This document shows positions 9,414 to 18,791 of a stretch of DNA of 64,000 nucleotides, piece after piece. The position numbers were made by a program, and so were the translations under genes. Source of the DNA: DYJE01 sp041660385 (lineage in GTDB: Bacteria; Desulfobacterota; Desulfobacteria; Desulfobacterales; Desulfolunaceae). How positions within the stretch are numbered: position 1 is the first letter of the stretch; each line of letters starts with the position of its first letter. The DNA lies in assembly GCA_041660385.1 (NCBI GenBank), contig JBAZWJ010000024.1, positions 1 through 64,000 of the forward strand. Reading direction: 5' to 3'. The notes beneath the pieces are model-generated. The model saw nothing but the letters and a program-made list of their open reading frames with translations. It ran no database searches and had not been told where the DNA came from.

Positions 9414-10253
9414 TTAACATGCGAAAAGCGGGAGCACACTCGGCTTCATCAGGCCTTTTCGCCGGGCGAGTTCAAAGAAATGGTCGATGGCCGTTTCTCC
9501 TTCTTTGCCAAGGTCGATGGTGAAATCGTTGACGTAAAGGGCGATGTGCTGTTGGATGACATCGTCTTCCAGTTCCTGGGCATGGTGTTTGATGTAGGTC
9601 TTGGATGCGTCTGGATTTAGGAAACCGTAGCGGACGCTATTGGCGATGGACGTTTCGATGAGGCGACTCATATCATCCGGAAGATCACGCCTGACGGCGA
9701 TGCCTCCCAGGGGAATGGGCAAGGATGTTTCGCTTTCCCACCATGCCCCCAGATCTGCAATCAGTTCAAGTCCGTATGAGGGATAAGTGAATCGGCCTTC
9801 GTGAATGATCACGCCGAAATCGTATTCACCGCTTGAAACAGAGGGCATGATCTGGTCAAAGATCATGGGAACTCCATCAGGTTTCTTGCCAAGGTAAAGT
9901 CCGAGAAGAAGGTTTGCCGTGGTTTGAAGTCCGGGTACGGCGATTTTTGCATCTTTTATTTTTCTGAGATCCGCCCCTTTACGGGCCACAATAAGAGGGC
10001 CGCAACCCCGACCAAGAGCCGCACCGCTTCGTAATAGGCCGTAAGTATCTTGAAGATTGCCGATGGCTGCGAACGACAGTTTTGAAATGTGATATAACCC
10101 GTCGCACGCTTTTCTGTTCAGACTTTCCACGTCGTCAAGAACAACGGAATAGGACAAGCCGCTGAGGGGTATAAGGCCGTGGGTCAGGGCGTGAAAGAGA
10201 AACGTGTCGTTCGGGCAGGTGGAATAAGCCAGGGTCAAAGATGTTTTATTCAT
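9414..10253 (-). CDS. mqnD: 1,4-dihydroxy-6-naphthoate synthase MqnD
   Basis: Cleaves cyclic dehypoxanthinyl futalosine to 1,4-dihydroxy-6-naphthoate, the last step of the pathway's soluble part. The N-terminal LAYSTCPNDTFLFHAL is the MqnD hallmark. LGRGCGPLIVARKG near residue 85 and the FGVIIHEGRFTY segment near 140 also fit. The ATG at 10253 is chosen because it overlaps the mqnB stop as ATGA; an in-frame ATG at 10265 is less likely. It is structurally related to MqnA but clearly a different branch. Confidence 0.92.
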   Translation of the reverse strand: MNKTSLTLAYSTCPNDTFLFHALTHGLIPLSGLSYSVVLDDVESLNRKACDGLYHISKLSFAAIGNLQDTYGLLRSGAALGRGCGPLIVARKGADLRKIKDAKIAVPGLQTTANLLLGLYLGKKPDGVPMIFDQIMPSVSSGEYDFGVIIHEGRFTYPSYGLELIADLGAWWESETSLPIPLGGIAVRRDLPDDMSRLIETSIANSVRYGFLNPDASKTYIKHHAQELEDDVIQQHIALYVNDFTIDLGKEGETAIDHFFELARRKGLMKPSVLPLFAC

Positions 10254-11023
10254 GGTTCCATCCATCCGGGTATGTCGATGTATTTGATAAGGTGCATCAC
10301 GGCAAGGGCGTTGTTTTTAAATGACAGGGGAAGATCCCAGGAATTTCTGTCTCGTCGTCCCACAATGTTGCTTGCGGCCCTGATTTCAAGAAAGGGAATC
10401 CGGTAATGCAGCGCCACATGAGCCGCCGCCGAGCCTTCCATGGATTCCATGATTGGGTTAAAGGCGGTGTATAGTTTTTCTGCCCGTTCATCCGTTGCGG
10501 TGATGGTGGATACGGTGATGAATGGTCCTTTGAACACGCGTGCTCCATCACTATTTAAGTTTTGAAGCAGAGTGAATGCCTTGGCTATGATATCCTTGTC
10601 GATGGGATAAGTGTTTGTGACAGGCCCATTATCCGTTTCAAGCAAGGGGAAGGGCAGGGGCGTCGGAAGAATGTCCATCGGATTAAGTGGTTCAATACCG
10701 GTGTGGATATCTGTCTCACGTTCAGCAATTCCGATATCTCCGATTCTGCCTGTGGTCTGACCGAAGATTCCGGCACAGCCGCATTGAATGATCAGGGACG
10801 GACGGATATATTCAATGGCAGCACCAAGGGCTTGTGCCGTGTTCACCATTCCGGGGCCGGTGATCAGAAGGAGGACGTCCTTGCCGGAAAGATTGCCCCG
10901 AAACGCATGGCGTCCGCCAATGGTCAAGATACGTCCATTCTCAATGGCCTGGGCTATGGCCTCTGTCTCGCCAACAACGGAAGAAGCGATAAGGATGGGA
11001 CTTGAGTTTTTAGGTATACTCAT
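10250..11023 (-). CDS. mqnB: Futalosine hydrolase MqnB
   Basis: Nucleoside-phosphorylase-fold hydrolase removing hypoxanthine from futalosine. GPGMVNTAQALGAAIE near residue 57, the IQCGCAGIF segment and the C-terminal FLEIRAASNIVGRRD match the family; ESMEGSAAAHVA carries the ribose-binding Glu typical of PNP/MTAN folds. Its first 14 bases overlap the end of the TetR gene and its stop overlaps mqnD, so tetR-mqnB-mqnD should be one transcript. With the deaminase at 6731 it supports the aminodeoxyfutalosine-to-futalosine variant of the pathway. Confidence 0.9.
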   Translation of the reverse strand: MSIPKNSSPILIASSVVGETEAIAQAIENGRILTIGGRHAFRGNLSGKDVLLLITGPGMVNTAQALGAAIEYIRPSLIIQCGCAGIFGQTTGRIGDIGIAERETDIHTGIEPLNPMDILPTPLPFPLLETDNGPVTNTYPIDKDIIAKAFTLLQNLNSDGARVFKGPFITVSTITATDERAEKLYTAFNPIMESMEGSAAAHVALHYRIPFLEIRAASNIVGRRDRNSWDLPLSFKNNALAVMHLIKYIDIPGWMEP

Positions 11024-11669
11024 GGGTGATCCCTCGACACATCATGGCAACGATCTGGTCAATCCATTGCATCACATCCGCTTTATCCGCACTGTAAATG
11101 CCCGTGGTGCAGGCGGCGTGGGGTTCGGTTCGAGAAAGAAGAAAACGGTCCATCACCGCGTCGATGATAAAACCGGCTTTAGCCAGATCCGTTTCCGGTT
11201 TAAGTTCCCCTTTATCCCTGGCTGTTTCAAGCAGGGAAACGATGTATTCCAAACTGTAAAGCCTCAATGCGGACAACAGCTCCTGACGCATGGGCATGGA
11301 TTCGTCATTTAAAAAAGTCACGTACAGTCTGTAAACGGAAGGGTTCTCTTCGATAAAGAGGACACCGGCTTCCAGGGTCTTTTTTAACCTTGAAGAGACA
11401 TGCTGATCAACGGTTTCGGATCTTACGTTTTTAAGGTATTGCTTCACCTTTTCCATGGAATCTGCGAATACATACAGGAAAAGAGCGCTTTTATCTTCGA
11501 AGTATTGATAAACTGAGCCTTTAGCAATTCCCAGTTCTTTCACCATAGCATTGATGCTGGCGCTCCTGTACCCTTTTTCACTGAATTCCCGAACAGCGGC
11601 AAGGATGATTTTTTCCTGTTTGGAAACGGGAAGGTTCAGAAAGGTTTTTAAAGGTATGGTATCGCCCAT
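11010..11669 (-). CDS. TetR-family transcriptional regulator
   Basis: 219 residues. The N-terminal TetR DNA-binding domain covers about residues 16-62: the segment around REFSEKGYRSASI, then a recognition helix region with GIAKGSVYQYFEDKSALF, is canonical. The C-terminal two thirds are helical ligand-binding sequence without an identifiable ligand. It overlaps mqnB by 14 bases and lies 14 bases from aroQ, so it is embedded in the menaquinone/shikimate run and may control it. The palindrome at 4492-4507 before mqnE is a candidate target. No strong ribosome-binding site is visible, suggesting coupling to aroQ translation. Confidence 0.88.
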   Translation of the reverse strand: MGDTIPLKTFLNLPVSKQEKIILAAVREFSEKGYRSASINAMVKELGIAKGSVYQYFEDKSALFLYVFADSMEKVKQYLKNVRSETVDQHVSSRLKKTLEAGVLFIEENPSVYRLYVTFLNDESMPMRQELLSALRLYSLEYIVSLLETARDKGELKPETDLAKAGFIIDAVMDRFLLSRTEPHAACTTGIYSADKADVMQWIDQIVAMMCRGITHEYT

Positions 11670-11683
11670 GGCTTTGACAGGGT

Positions 11684-12133
11684 TCAGTTCATGTTTCGGA
11701 TGGCAGTCATGGCCAGGTTGTATCCCTGGACACCAAGTCCTGCAATCTGGCCGGTGGCCACGCCTGACACCATGGAATGATGCCGGAATTCTTCCCGTTT
11801 GTAGATATTGGAAAGGTGTACTTCAATAATGGGAATGGTGTGAAGCATCAGAGCATCCCTGATGGCCACACTGGTATGGGTGTAAGCCGCAGGGTTGATG
11901 ATGATTCCCTGAACTTGGCCCATGGCAGCTTGAATTTTTTCGACAATAGCCCCTTCGTAATTGGACTGGAAGCATTCCAGTTCTATGGAAAGGCCTGCCG
12001 CCATCGTTTTTAGGCGGCTGTTGATATCATCAAGGGTTTCATGACCGTATATTTCCGGTTCTCTTTTCCCCAGCATGTTGAGGTTGGGGCCGTTAATCAG
12101 AAGAACTTTAATATGTTTAAGTGAAGAAGCCAT
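11684..12133 (-). CDS. aroQ: Type II 3-dehydroquinate dehydratase
   Basis: Third shikimate-pathway enzyme, dehydrating 3-dehydroquinate. The type II signature LLINGPNLNMLGKREPEIYG starts near residue 11 and includes the flexible-loop Arg and the catalytic Tyr. QSNYEGAIVEKI, INPAAYTHTSVAIRDAL (active-site His) and EVHLSNIYKREEFRHHS follow in order. 149 residues is standard for the dodecameric enzyme. GGGAGG precedes the ATG. It feeds chorismate, the substrate of MqnA, so its place beside mqnB/mqnD is functionally coherent. Confidence 0.95.
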   Translation of the reverse strand: MASSLKHIKVLLINGPNLNMLGKREPEIYGHETLDDINSRLKTMAAGLSIELECFQSNYEGAIVEKIQAAMGQVQGIIINPAAYTHTSVAIRDALMLHTIPIIEVHLSNIYKREEFRHHSMVSGVATGQIAGLGVQGYNLAMTAIRNMN

Positions 12134-12153
12134 GGGACGCCTCCCTTCTCTTA

Positions 12154-12810
12154 TTATGATTGAATTTTGCTTCTGAAATCCCTGATGGTTTCAGCGTAAT
12201 CAGGACTGTTGAAAATTGCCGACCCCGCCACGAATGAATCAACACCCGCATTAGAAATTTCTTCTATGGTTTTACTGCTCACACCGCCGTCGATCTGGAT
12301 GAGGGTGGATAGCCCCTGATCCAGGATAATCTGTTTCAGAGCCCTCACTTTGTCCAGGCTGTTTTTGATGAAACTCTGTCCACCAAATCCAGGGTTGACA
12401 CTCATGATCAGGACAAAGTCCAGATCTTCAAGCACCCATTCGATGGACGAAAGGGGGGTTGCGGGGTTCAGAGCCACACCTGCTTTTACGTTTGATTCTT
12501 TGATCAGGTTGATGGTCCTGTTCAGGTGAGTGCAGGCTTCAACGTGTACGGAGATGAGATCCGCTCCGGCTTTGATGAAATCGGGAATCATGTTATCCGG
12601 TTTTTCGATCATCAGATGGACGTCCATTAAAAGATCGCAGGATTTTCTGGCTGCTTCCACAATGATCGGGCCGTAGGTGATGTTGGGGACAAAGTGTCCG
12701 TCCATCACGTCAATATGAATCCAGTCGGCCCCGGCTCTTTCAACAGCTTTAATCTCTTCACCGAGTTTTGTAAAATCCGCCGATAGTATGGATGGTGCAA
12801 TGATTTTCAT
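12154..12810 (-). CDS. rpe: Ribulose-phosphate 3-epimerase
   Basis: TIM-barrel epimerase interconverting ribulose 5-phosphate and xylulose 5-phosphate. KIIAPSILSADFTKL at the N-terminus, WIHIDVMDGHFVPNI near residue 35, DVHLMIEKP near 65, SVNPGFGGQSF near 140 and QIDGGVS near 170 include the catalytic Asp pair and metal-binding His residues. The ATG at 12810 is preferred over a longer frame to 12870 because AAGGAATTGG precedes it and the family begins with this segment. It lies downstream of the PASTA gene, a common arrangement in deltaproteobacteria. Confidence 0.93.
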   Translation of the reverse strand: MKIIAPSILSADFTKLGEEIKAVERAGADWIHIDVMDGHFVPNITYGPIIVEAARKSCDLLMDVHLMIEKPDNMIPDFIKAGADLISVHVEACTHLNRTINLIKESNVKAGVALNPATPLSSIEWVLEDLDFVLIMSVNPGFGGQSFIKNSLDKVRALKQIILDQGLSTLIQIDGGVSSKTIEEISNAGVDSFVAGSAIFNSPDYAETIRDFRSKIQS

Positions 12811-12829
12811 TCCAATTCCTTCATTGTTC

Positions 12830-13789
12830 TTAATTATAAATTTGTGTTTTGACAAGGGCACCGTCAACATAGACTGACAGAGTGGCCTTGGTGTTTACGG
12901 GAACCATGAGCCAGATTTCTTCGCCCGGTTTGACGTATTCGTTGTAGATATCCTGGCTTTTCCCTTTGGTGGTCATTTTAACCCGGACTTGTTTGTTCAT
13001 GAAGCCGTAATCCACCTGATACGTTAAAATGCGGGGACCGGCATCAGCTGGGTAGTTTCCTTCGGAGTCGTCAGCTCTGTTTATAGTAAAGGTGATCGCA
13101 GCACCTTCCCTAATTATGGTGCCTGGGACAGGATAATGGGCGATAACCGAATCAGGCTCTGCTGTTTCAGACAAGGAGTTCTTGATCTCTCCAACCTTCA
13201 TTCTGTTCTGTTCAATGGCGAACAAGGCATCGTCGATGATCATGCCTCTGAAATCGGCCATCATGTATTCTATCGGTTTTCTGCCAAGACTGATCAAAAG
13301 GTCGATACCACTTCCCTGCTGGATTTCCGATCCCGGCTCCGGGTACTGGGTGATGACAGCGTTGGCTGGTATTTCATCGTTGTGCATGTAAGATTGGGAT
13401 CTAAGCACCAGACCGTTATCAGATAAAAGCATGTCCACATCCTGAAGAACCATGCGGGTGAGGGCAGGGGTGATGATGGACTGAATCCCTTTTGAAAATA
13501 CGATCTGGACATCCCTGTCTTTTTTGATAACGGTTCCAGGCTCCGGATCCTGGAAAATGACGTGGTTCCGGGGTATCTGACTTGAGAATTCTGATCCACT
13601 GACTTTGGTGTTGAGACCCAGTCCGCTCAGAATTTCAAGAACCTGGACTACTTCTTTTTCCATCAGATCAGGCACCACAACGCTGTCTTCGCTTTTTATG
13701 AAATAGCTGAGGGCAAGATAGGCAGATAAACCAGTAATGATAAGAAAGATTGCAAACAGAAATCCGATTTTTATTATTTTCGTTATCAT
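12830..13789 (-). CDS. Membrane-anchored triple PASTA-domain protein
   Basis: About 319 residues. A single N-terminal transmembrane helix (about residues 5-30) is followed by three PASTA repeats, roughly 38-105, 107-173 and 175-243. Each has the x-PDPEPGT or YPxPG-type turn followed by D/E-V-x-I/L-x-x-S. A last beta-rich domain of about 70 residues resembles nothing I can name. PASTA domains bind peptidoglycan or muropeptides, usually on Ser/Thr kinases or PBPs. Here neither a kinase nor a transpeptidase domain is attached, so it may be a cell-wall sensing or scaffolding protein. The ATG at 13789 overlaps the stop of the upstream small ORF (ATGA). Confidence 0.85.
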   Translation of the reverse strand: MITKIIKIGFLFAIFLIITGLSAYLALSYFIKSEDSVVVPDLMEKEVVQVLEILSGLGLNTKVSGSEFSSQIPRNHVIFQDPEPGTVIKKDRDVQIVFSKGIQSIITPALTRMVLQDVDMLLSDNGLVLRSQSYMHNDEIPANAVITQYPEPGSEIQQGSGIDLLISLGRKPIEYMMADFRGMIIDDALFAIEQNRMKVGEIKNSLSETAEPDSVIAHYPVPGTIIREGAAITFTINRADDSEGNYPADAGPRILTYQVDYGFMNKQVRVKMTTKGKSQDIYNEYVKPGEEIWLMVPVNTKATLSVYVDGALVKTQIYN

Positions 13790-13989
13790 GGCACCCAAGG
13801 ATGATGATTGGCAAAAAAAGCCGGTTTAGCTTTGTTAATTAAATGCAAACTTTCAAATATATCAAAAGCCAGTTGAATGCAATTTTCTTTTCCGATTGCA
13901 TGGTTTGTACTGACCACATTTTCGATAAAATTACAGGTGTTGGTTTCGATGACCGATAATTTCTTTATGATGTGTGAGTTGATTATCAC
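13786..13989 (-). CDS. Hypothetical 67-aa protein upstream of PASTA gene
   Basis: Short frame from a GTG at 13989 whose stop overlaps the PASTA start as ATGA. That overlap is the main argument for translation. The sequence is a mixed helical segment ending in HHPWVP, without cysteine clusters or transmembrane helices, and I do not recognise it. There is no strong ribosome-binding site. It could instead be untranslated leader. Confidence 0.4.
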   Translation of the reverse strand: MIINSHIIKKLSVIETNTCNFIENVVSTNHAIGKENCIQLAFDIFESLHLINKAKPAFFANHHPWVP

Positions 13990-14046
13990 CGATTGTCTTG
14001 AGATATCTAACCCTTTATTCGATATTTTGTTAAAAAAAAGGAAATA

Positions 14047-14514
14047 ATGATGGATGCCAACATTGTCAATTCTTTCATAGAAGCGACACTGAATACCCTT
14101 GAAACATCGGCGTCAACAAAAGCGGAAAGAGGGAAGTCCTACCTAAAAAAAACCGCCGATGCGACTGGGCCGATAACAGGCATTCTGAAGATGAGTGGTG
14201 ATTATAATGCTACGATTTCAATTACTTTTTCTAAAAATGGAATTTTATCCATTGTTTCAAAGCTGTTCGGGGAAACGATGAGTGACCTGAATGATGAAAT
14301 AAAAGATGCCGTGGGTGAAATCTCAAATATGATTTCAGGTCAGGCAACCAATACTCTTGCACAAAGTGGCGGAAAATACAAAGTCAGCTTGCAGACTGTT
14401 ATACTTGAAGAAAAACATAAGATACCTCATATCGGTAAATTACAGCCGGTTGCCTTGCCGTTCAAGACGGAAGACGGGGAGTTTACTCTGGAGATCAGTT
14501 TCGAACAGCTATAA
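14047..14514 (+). CDS. cheX: CheX-like chemotaxis phosphatase
   Basis: 155 residues matching the CheC/CheX/FliY phosphatase fold. The active-site helix DAVGEISNMISGQATN (about residues 85-100) carries the conserved Glu and Asn spaced as ExxN that mark CheX/CheC phosphatases of CheY-P. A single such motif fits CheX rather than CheC, which has two. AAGGA precedes the double ATG at 14047/14050. It is isolated here rather than inside a che operon. Confidence 0.8.
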   Translation: MMDANIVNSFIEATLNTLETSASTKAERGKSYLKKTADATGPITGILKMSGDYNATISITFSKNGILSIVSKLFGETMSDLNDEIKDAVGEISNMISGQATNTLAQSGGKYKVSLQTVILEEKHKIPHIGKLQPVALPFKTEDGEFTLEISFEQL

Positions 14515-14528
14515 AGACCTGCGGCTGA

Positions 14529-15313
14529 TCACCCCACAATACCTGATATTCCAAAATACCACATGATTATGTCTTCACCGAAAAAGACATATAAAAACGC
14601 CCCGAAGAAAGAAACGGGCCAAAGGGAACGGCAAGTTTCATATTGTTGCGTGTGATGATCATGACGGTGATTCCCACAATGGTTCCAATGGCGGATGAAG
14701 CGAAGATGGTAAAAAAAACGCCTTTCCACCCTATAAGAGCGCCGATCATGGCCAGCAGTTTGATATCCCCCCCACCCATGCCTTCCTGTTTGGTGATCAA
14801 GCTGTAGGCTTCTGCAATGAGGAGAAGGGACCCACCGCCAAGAAGGATTCCAAATAAGGAGTTTTTATAACCCATGTCGGGTATGAATAATGCTCCGATA
14901 AAAAAAATGGGAATACCCGGCAAAGAGATTTTATCCGGAATGATTCGGTGATCGATATCGATAAACGTGATAACCAGAAGGGTTGAAAGAAAAATAATAT
15001 AAACGAAACACTCCACACTGATATCGAATTTCAAATAACAGAACAACCACAACAAACCTGTGATCATCTCAATCAGTGGGTATCTACATGAGATCGGATG
15101 TTTACATGCTCTGCATTTTCCGAGTAAAACAAGATAACCCAGCACAGGGATATTGTCATAGAATTTGATGGGTGTTTTACAGTTCGGGCAGGATGAACCA
15201 GGTTTGATTAACGATAAAGACAAAGGGATTCTATAGATACAGACATTCAAAAAACTGCCCACACATAACCCGTAGATAAGAAATGAAAAGCGTATGAATA
15301 TTTCAGGCATCAT
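14529..15313 (-). CDS. pilD: Type IV prepilin peptidase, apparent frameshift at C-terminus
   Basis: Membrane aspartyl protease that cleaves and N-methylates type IV prepilins. SCPNC and KCRACKHPIS form the Cys4 zinc site near residues 35-65. The catalytic Asp residues lie in FIDIDHRIIPD and GMGGGDIKL. Several hydrophobic helices follow. The frame carrying these motifs stops at 14567 just after PFGPFLSSG. The next frame continues with the expected final helix (FLYVFFGED to GISGIVG) and stops at 14529. One missing base in the C run at 14600-14603 explains the shift. Start ATG 15313/15310; the longer frame to 15475 looks non-coding. It could supply the pilus system encoded at 30.9-45 kb. Confidence 0.85.
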
Positions 15314-15536
15314 CGTTTCGTTTCGTGTCTGTCTGACACAAGTTGTGTTTGAAATGAATTCAGGATTTAAAAATTCAGCAAAAAAAATTATGGATAGGTT
15401 AAGTTCACTTGAACAAAAAATCAAGTCAGATGTTGTAAAACAGCGAAACTGATTTATAATATTACCCACATCCACGTTAAATTAAGGATGGTTTAATTTG
15501 TATAGAGAGTTTTCACCCAAACCTCCAGGAGAAATA

Positions 15537-18011
15537 ATGGCTCAAAGTGATAATGATGATCTTATCAACGTTATTGAGGATGAGAATCATGATGTGAATA
15601 TCCCCGATACGTTGCCCTTGATGCCGGTGAGAGATATCGTTATTTTCAACGATATGCTTTTGCCCCTTTTCGTCGGCAGGGAAAAATCGGTCAATGCCGT
15701 TTCTGAGGCCATTGATAAAGGAAAATATCTGTTTCTTGTAGCTCAAAAAGATTCAACAGTTGAAGACCCATCGATTGAAGAAATATATGAAGTCGGTACC
15801 ATAGCGAAAATTCTTAGAATCCTGCGTCTGCCCGATGGCCGGTTGAAAGCCCTTGTTCAGGGAATTGGTAAAGGAAAAATTGTTAAGTATCTGCGTAAGA
15901 AATCATTCTACAGGGTGAAGATTGAGCGGATTTCAGAAGACAGCCTGGTTGCTGTGGATCTGGAAACGGAAGCTTTGATGAGGAATGTAAGGGAGCAAAG
16001 CGAAAAGATTCTCTCCTTGCGTGGTGAGCTGTCAGGAGAAATTACGTCGATCCTTGAAAGCATTGAATCCCCCGGTAAATTAGCTGATCTTGTTGCTTCT
16101 AATCTCCGGTTGAAAGTTGAAGACGCCCAGACACTTCTTGAAAACCAAGATCAGGTTAAGCGTTTGAGCAAGATTAACGAATTTCTGACACGAGAGGTTG
16201 AGCTTTCAACGGTACAGGCCAGAATTCAGACCGATGTCCGCGATGAAATATCAAAAAGCCAGAGGGATTATTACCTTAGAGAGCAGGTCCGTGCCATTCA
16301 CAAAGAGTTGGGGGAACTGGACGAAAAGGCTGTAGAGCTCGAAGAATACAAGAAGAACATCGCCAAGTGCAAGATGCCGGAACATGCTAACGATGAAGCG
16401 CTGAAACAGCTTAAACGTATGGAGACCATGCATCCGGATTCTTCCGAGGCATCGATCATCAGGACGTATCTTGACTGGATGATCGAGCTTCCCTGGAGTA
16501 AATCCACCAAAGACCATCTGATCATTCAGGACGCAAAACAGTATCTCGAAAAAGAGCATTACGGACTGGATAAGATAAAAGACAGGATCCTTGAATATTT
16601 AAGTGTTCGCAAGTTAAATCCCAATATGAAAGGTCCGATTCTTTGTTTTGTCGGGCCTCCGGGCGTGGGTAAAACATCCCTCGGGCAAGCGATAGCAAAG
16701 GCAATGAAAAGGGAATTCGTCCGCATGTCCTTAGGTGGAATCCATGATGAGGCAGAGATCAGAGGACATAGAAGAACTTACATCGGCGCTTTACCGGGTC
16801 GTATCATTCAGGGATTGAAACAATGCGGAACAAACAATCCCGTGTTTATGATGGATGAAGTGGATAAAGTGGGTTCGGATTACCGGGGAGATCCTTCATC
16901 GGCACTTCTTGAAGCGCTTGATCCTGAACAGAACTCTCAGTTCAGCGATCATTACCTGAACCTGTCGTTCGATCTTTCAAAGGTGATGTTTATCTTGACG
17001 GCCAATCAGACCGATACCATTCCTTCGCCCTTGCTCGACAGAATGGAAATCATCAATTTGTCCGGCTATACCCTGGAAGAAAAAAAAGCTATTGCGGAAA
17101 AGTATCTTATTCCAAGGCAGATCAAGGAAAACGGTCTCAAAGAGAAACATGTTGAATTCAGCAAGGGTTCTCTTGAAAAAATCATCGAAGAGTATACAGC
17201 AGAGGCCGGTGTCAGGGGGCTTGAAAGAGCTTTGGGTAAAATCTGCCGTAAAATCGCCCGAAGCGTTGCTGAAGAAGAAACGAAAAAGAAAAAAAAGAAC
17301 ATCATTAATCATAAAATCAATAAACTGACGATTCAAAAATACCTTGGACCTCCCCAGTTCATGCCTGAAATGGATAAGGAAGAGAGTCAGCCGGGACTTT
17401 CAACCGGCCTTGCCTGGACCCAAATCGGTGGTGAAGTTCTTTACATTGAAACCACTCTTGTTCAAGGGAAAGGGGAGCTTCTTATTACGGGCCAGCTTGG
17501 TGAGGTGATGCAGGAATCCGTTCGAGCGGCGGTAAGTTACGTCAGAACAAAACTTCGTGCAATGAACGTCAAAGACGTGTTTGAAAACAGTGATGTTCAT
17601 ATTCATGTACCGGCGGGCGCGACACCCAAAGACGGACCATCTGCTGGAATTGCCATAGCGACCTCAATCCTGTCCGCCATTCTTGAAAAGAATGTTAATC
17701 GTGATGTGGCGATGACAGGGGAAATCACTCTTAGGGGACGGGTTCTGCCCATCGGAGGATTGAAAGAGAAAGCTCTGGGTGCTTTGCGTGGCGGAATTAA
17801 GACAATTATATACCCAGAAAAAAATAAAAATGATCTTGTTGAAATCCCTGCCAATATTAAAAGAAAAATCAAATTCATACCGGTCAAAAATGTTGATGAG
17901 GTTCTTAATATTGCGATATGTGATTTTTCAAATATCGATAAAAAATTCTTAATAAAAAAGGCCGGGACAACGAAGAAAAAACCAGAAAAAAAGGCAAGCA
18001 AGACGTCATGA
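15537..18011 (+). CDS. lon: ATP-dependent protease Lon
   Basis: About 824 residues with the complete bacterial Lon architecture. The N-terminal LON substrate-binding domain covers about 20-210 (PLMPVRDIVIFNDMLLPLFVG) and a helical linker follows. The AAA+ domain has Walker A GPPGVGKT at residues 373-380 and VFMMDEVDKVG as Walker B. The Ser-Lys protease domain has PKDGPSAGIA (Ser near 702) and GGLKEKALGA. The ATG at 15537 is preferred because AGGAGA precedes it; the TTG at 15498 lacks support. It degrades misfolded and regulatory proteins. The stop overlaps tsaB by four bases. Confidence 0.96.
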   Translation: MAQSDNDDLINVIEDENHDVNIPDTLPLMPVRDIVIFNDMLLPLFVGREKSVNAVSEAIDKGKYLFLVAQKDSTVEDPSIEEIYEVGTIAKILRILRLPDGRLKALVQGIGKGKIVKYLRKKSFYRVKIERISEDSLVAVDLETEALMRNVREQSEKILSLRGELSGEITSILESIESPGKLADLVASNLRLKVEDAQTLLENQDQVKRLSKINEFLTREVELSTVQARIQTDVRDEISKSQRDYYLREQVRAIHKELGELDEKAVELEEYKKNIAKCKMPEHANDEALKQLKRMETMHPDSSEASIIRTYLDWMIELPWSKSTKDHLIIQDAKQYLEKEHYGLDKIKDRILEYLSVRKLNPNMKGPILCFVGPPGVGKTSLGQAIAKAMKREFVRMSLGGIHDEAEIRGHRRTYIGALPGRIIQGLKQCGTNNPVFMMDEVDKVGSDYRGDPSSALLEALDPEQNSQFSDHYLNLSFDLSKVMFILTANQTDTIPSPLLDRMEIINLSGYTLEEKKAIAEKYLIPRQIKENGLKEKHVEFSKGSLEKIIEEYTAEAGVRGLERALGKICRKIARSVAEEETKKKKKNIINHKINKLTIQKYLGPPQFMPEMDKEESQPGLSTGLAWTQIGGEVLYIETTLVQGKGELLITGQLGEVMQESVRAAVSYVRTKLRAMNVKDVFENSDVHIHVPAGATPKDGPSAGIAIATSILSAILEKNVNRDVAMTGEITLRGRVLPIGGLKEKALGALRGGIKTIIYPEKNKNDLVEIPANIKRKIKFIPVKNVDEVLNIAICDFSNIDKKFLIKKAGTTKKKPEKKASKTS

Positions 18012-18700
18012 TCATACTTGCCATAGATACGTCGGGATTGGGATGCAGTGTTGCACTTACAGATAAAACCGAGCTGATCGCTGATGTGAATTTAAGGAAG
18101 AACGAAACCCACTCAAAACATCTGATGGGGGTTATTAAGGATGTTCTTCGTATATCGGGGACTGATATGGAGGCTATTGATGGATTTGCTTTATCCCATG
18201 GCCCTGGCAGTTTTACAGGACTTCGCATCGGATTGAGCACCATCAAAGGTCTCGCCGTGGCAACAGGTAAGCCGATTGTGGGGATATCCAGTCTTGATGC
18301 CCTGGCTTATGGTGTTCATTACCCGGATTGCCGTCTGTGTGCTATGATCGATGCACGAAAAGATGAAGTTTTTACAGCCTCTTACATCAAGGAAAATGGG
18401 ACGCTAAAAAAAACATCCGCTGAAAAACTTTTGGGACATGGAGAATTGTGCATGGACATCCATGAAAAAACTGTTTTTTTTGGAAGTGGTGCTGCCAGAT
18501 ATCTTGATATCATTACACATCGAATGGGACAGCAGGCCATTATTGCACCGAAGGCATTCCATGATGTGTATGCTAAAAATGTTGCAATGCTTGGTCTCGA
18601 TGCATTCGAAAAACAAATACATGAGAATTGGGCTGAGATTGTGCCTTGTTATATAAGAAAATCTGATGCTGAAATCAATAAAGCGATTCAAAATGCTTAG
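18008..18700 (+). CDS. tsaB: tRNA threonylcarbamoyladenosine biosynthesis protein TsaB
   Basis: Inactive ASKHA-fold partner of TsaD in t6A37 tRNA modification. The N-terminal LAIDTSGLGCSVAL, the ETHSKHLM segment near residue 35 and LSHGPGSFTGLRIGLSTIKG near 60-80 are the TsaB hallmarks. 230 residues is normal. The ATG overlaps the lon stop (ATGA), so the two are translationally coupled. Confidence 0.92.
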   Translation: MIILAIDTSGLGCSVALTDKTELIADVNLRKNETHSKHLMGVIKDVLRISGTDMEAIDGFALSHGPGSFTGLRIGLSTIKGLAVATGKPIVGISSLDALAYGVHYPDCRLCAMIDARKDEVFTASYIKENGTLKKTSAEKLLGHGELCMDIHEKTVFFGSGAARYLDIITHRMGQQAIIAPKAFHDVYAKNVAMLGLDAFEKQIHENWAEIVPCYIRKSDAEINKAIQNA

Positions 18701-18791
18701 CCAGCTATGGTTTGACTTTTTCTTTCTCATCTGATAGTTGATCGTCAAACGCTCAAATGATAATCATTAATTTTTTTTATGGAAATATAGA

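Noticed and set aside
9369..9620. 83-codon plus-strand ORF before mqnD's end
   Set aside because: Most of it is antisense to the mqnD C-terminus; the unshared part is too short to judge.
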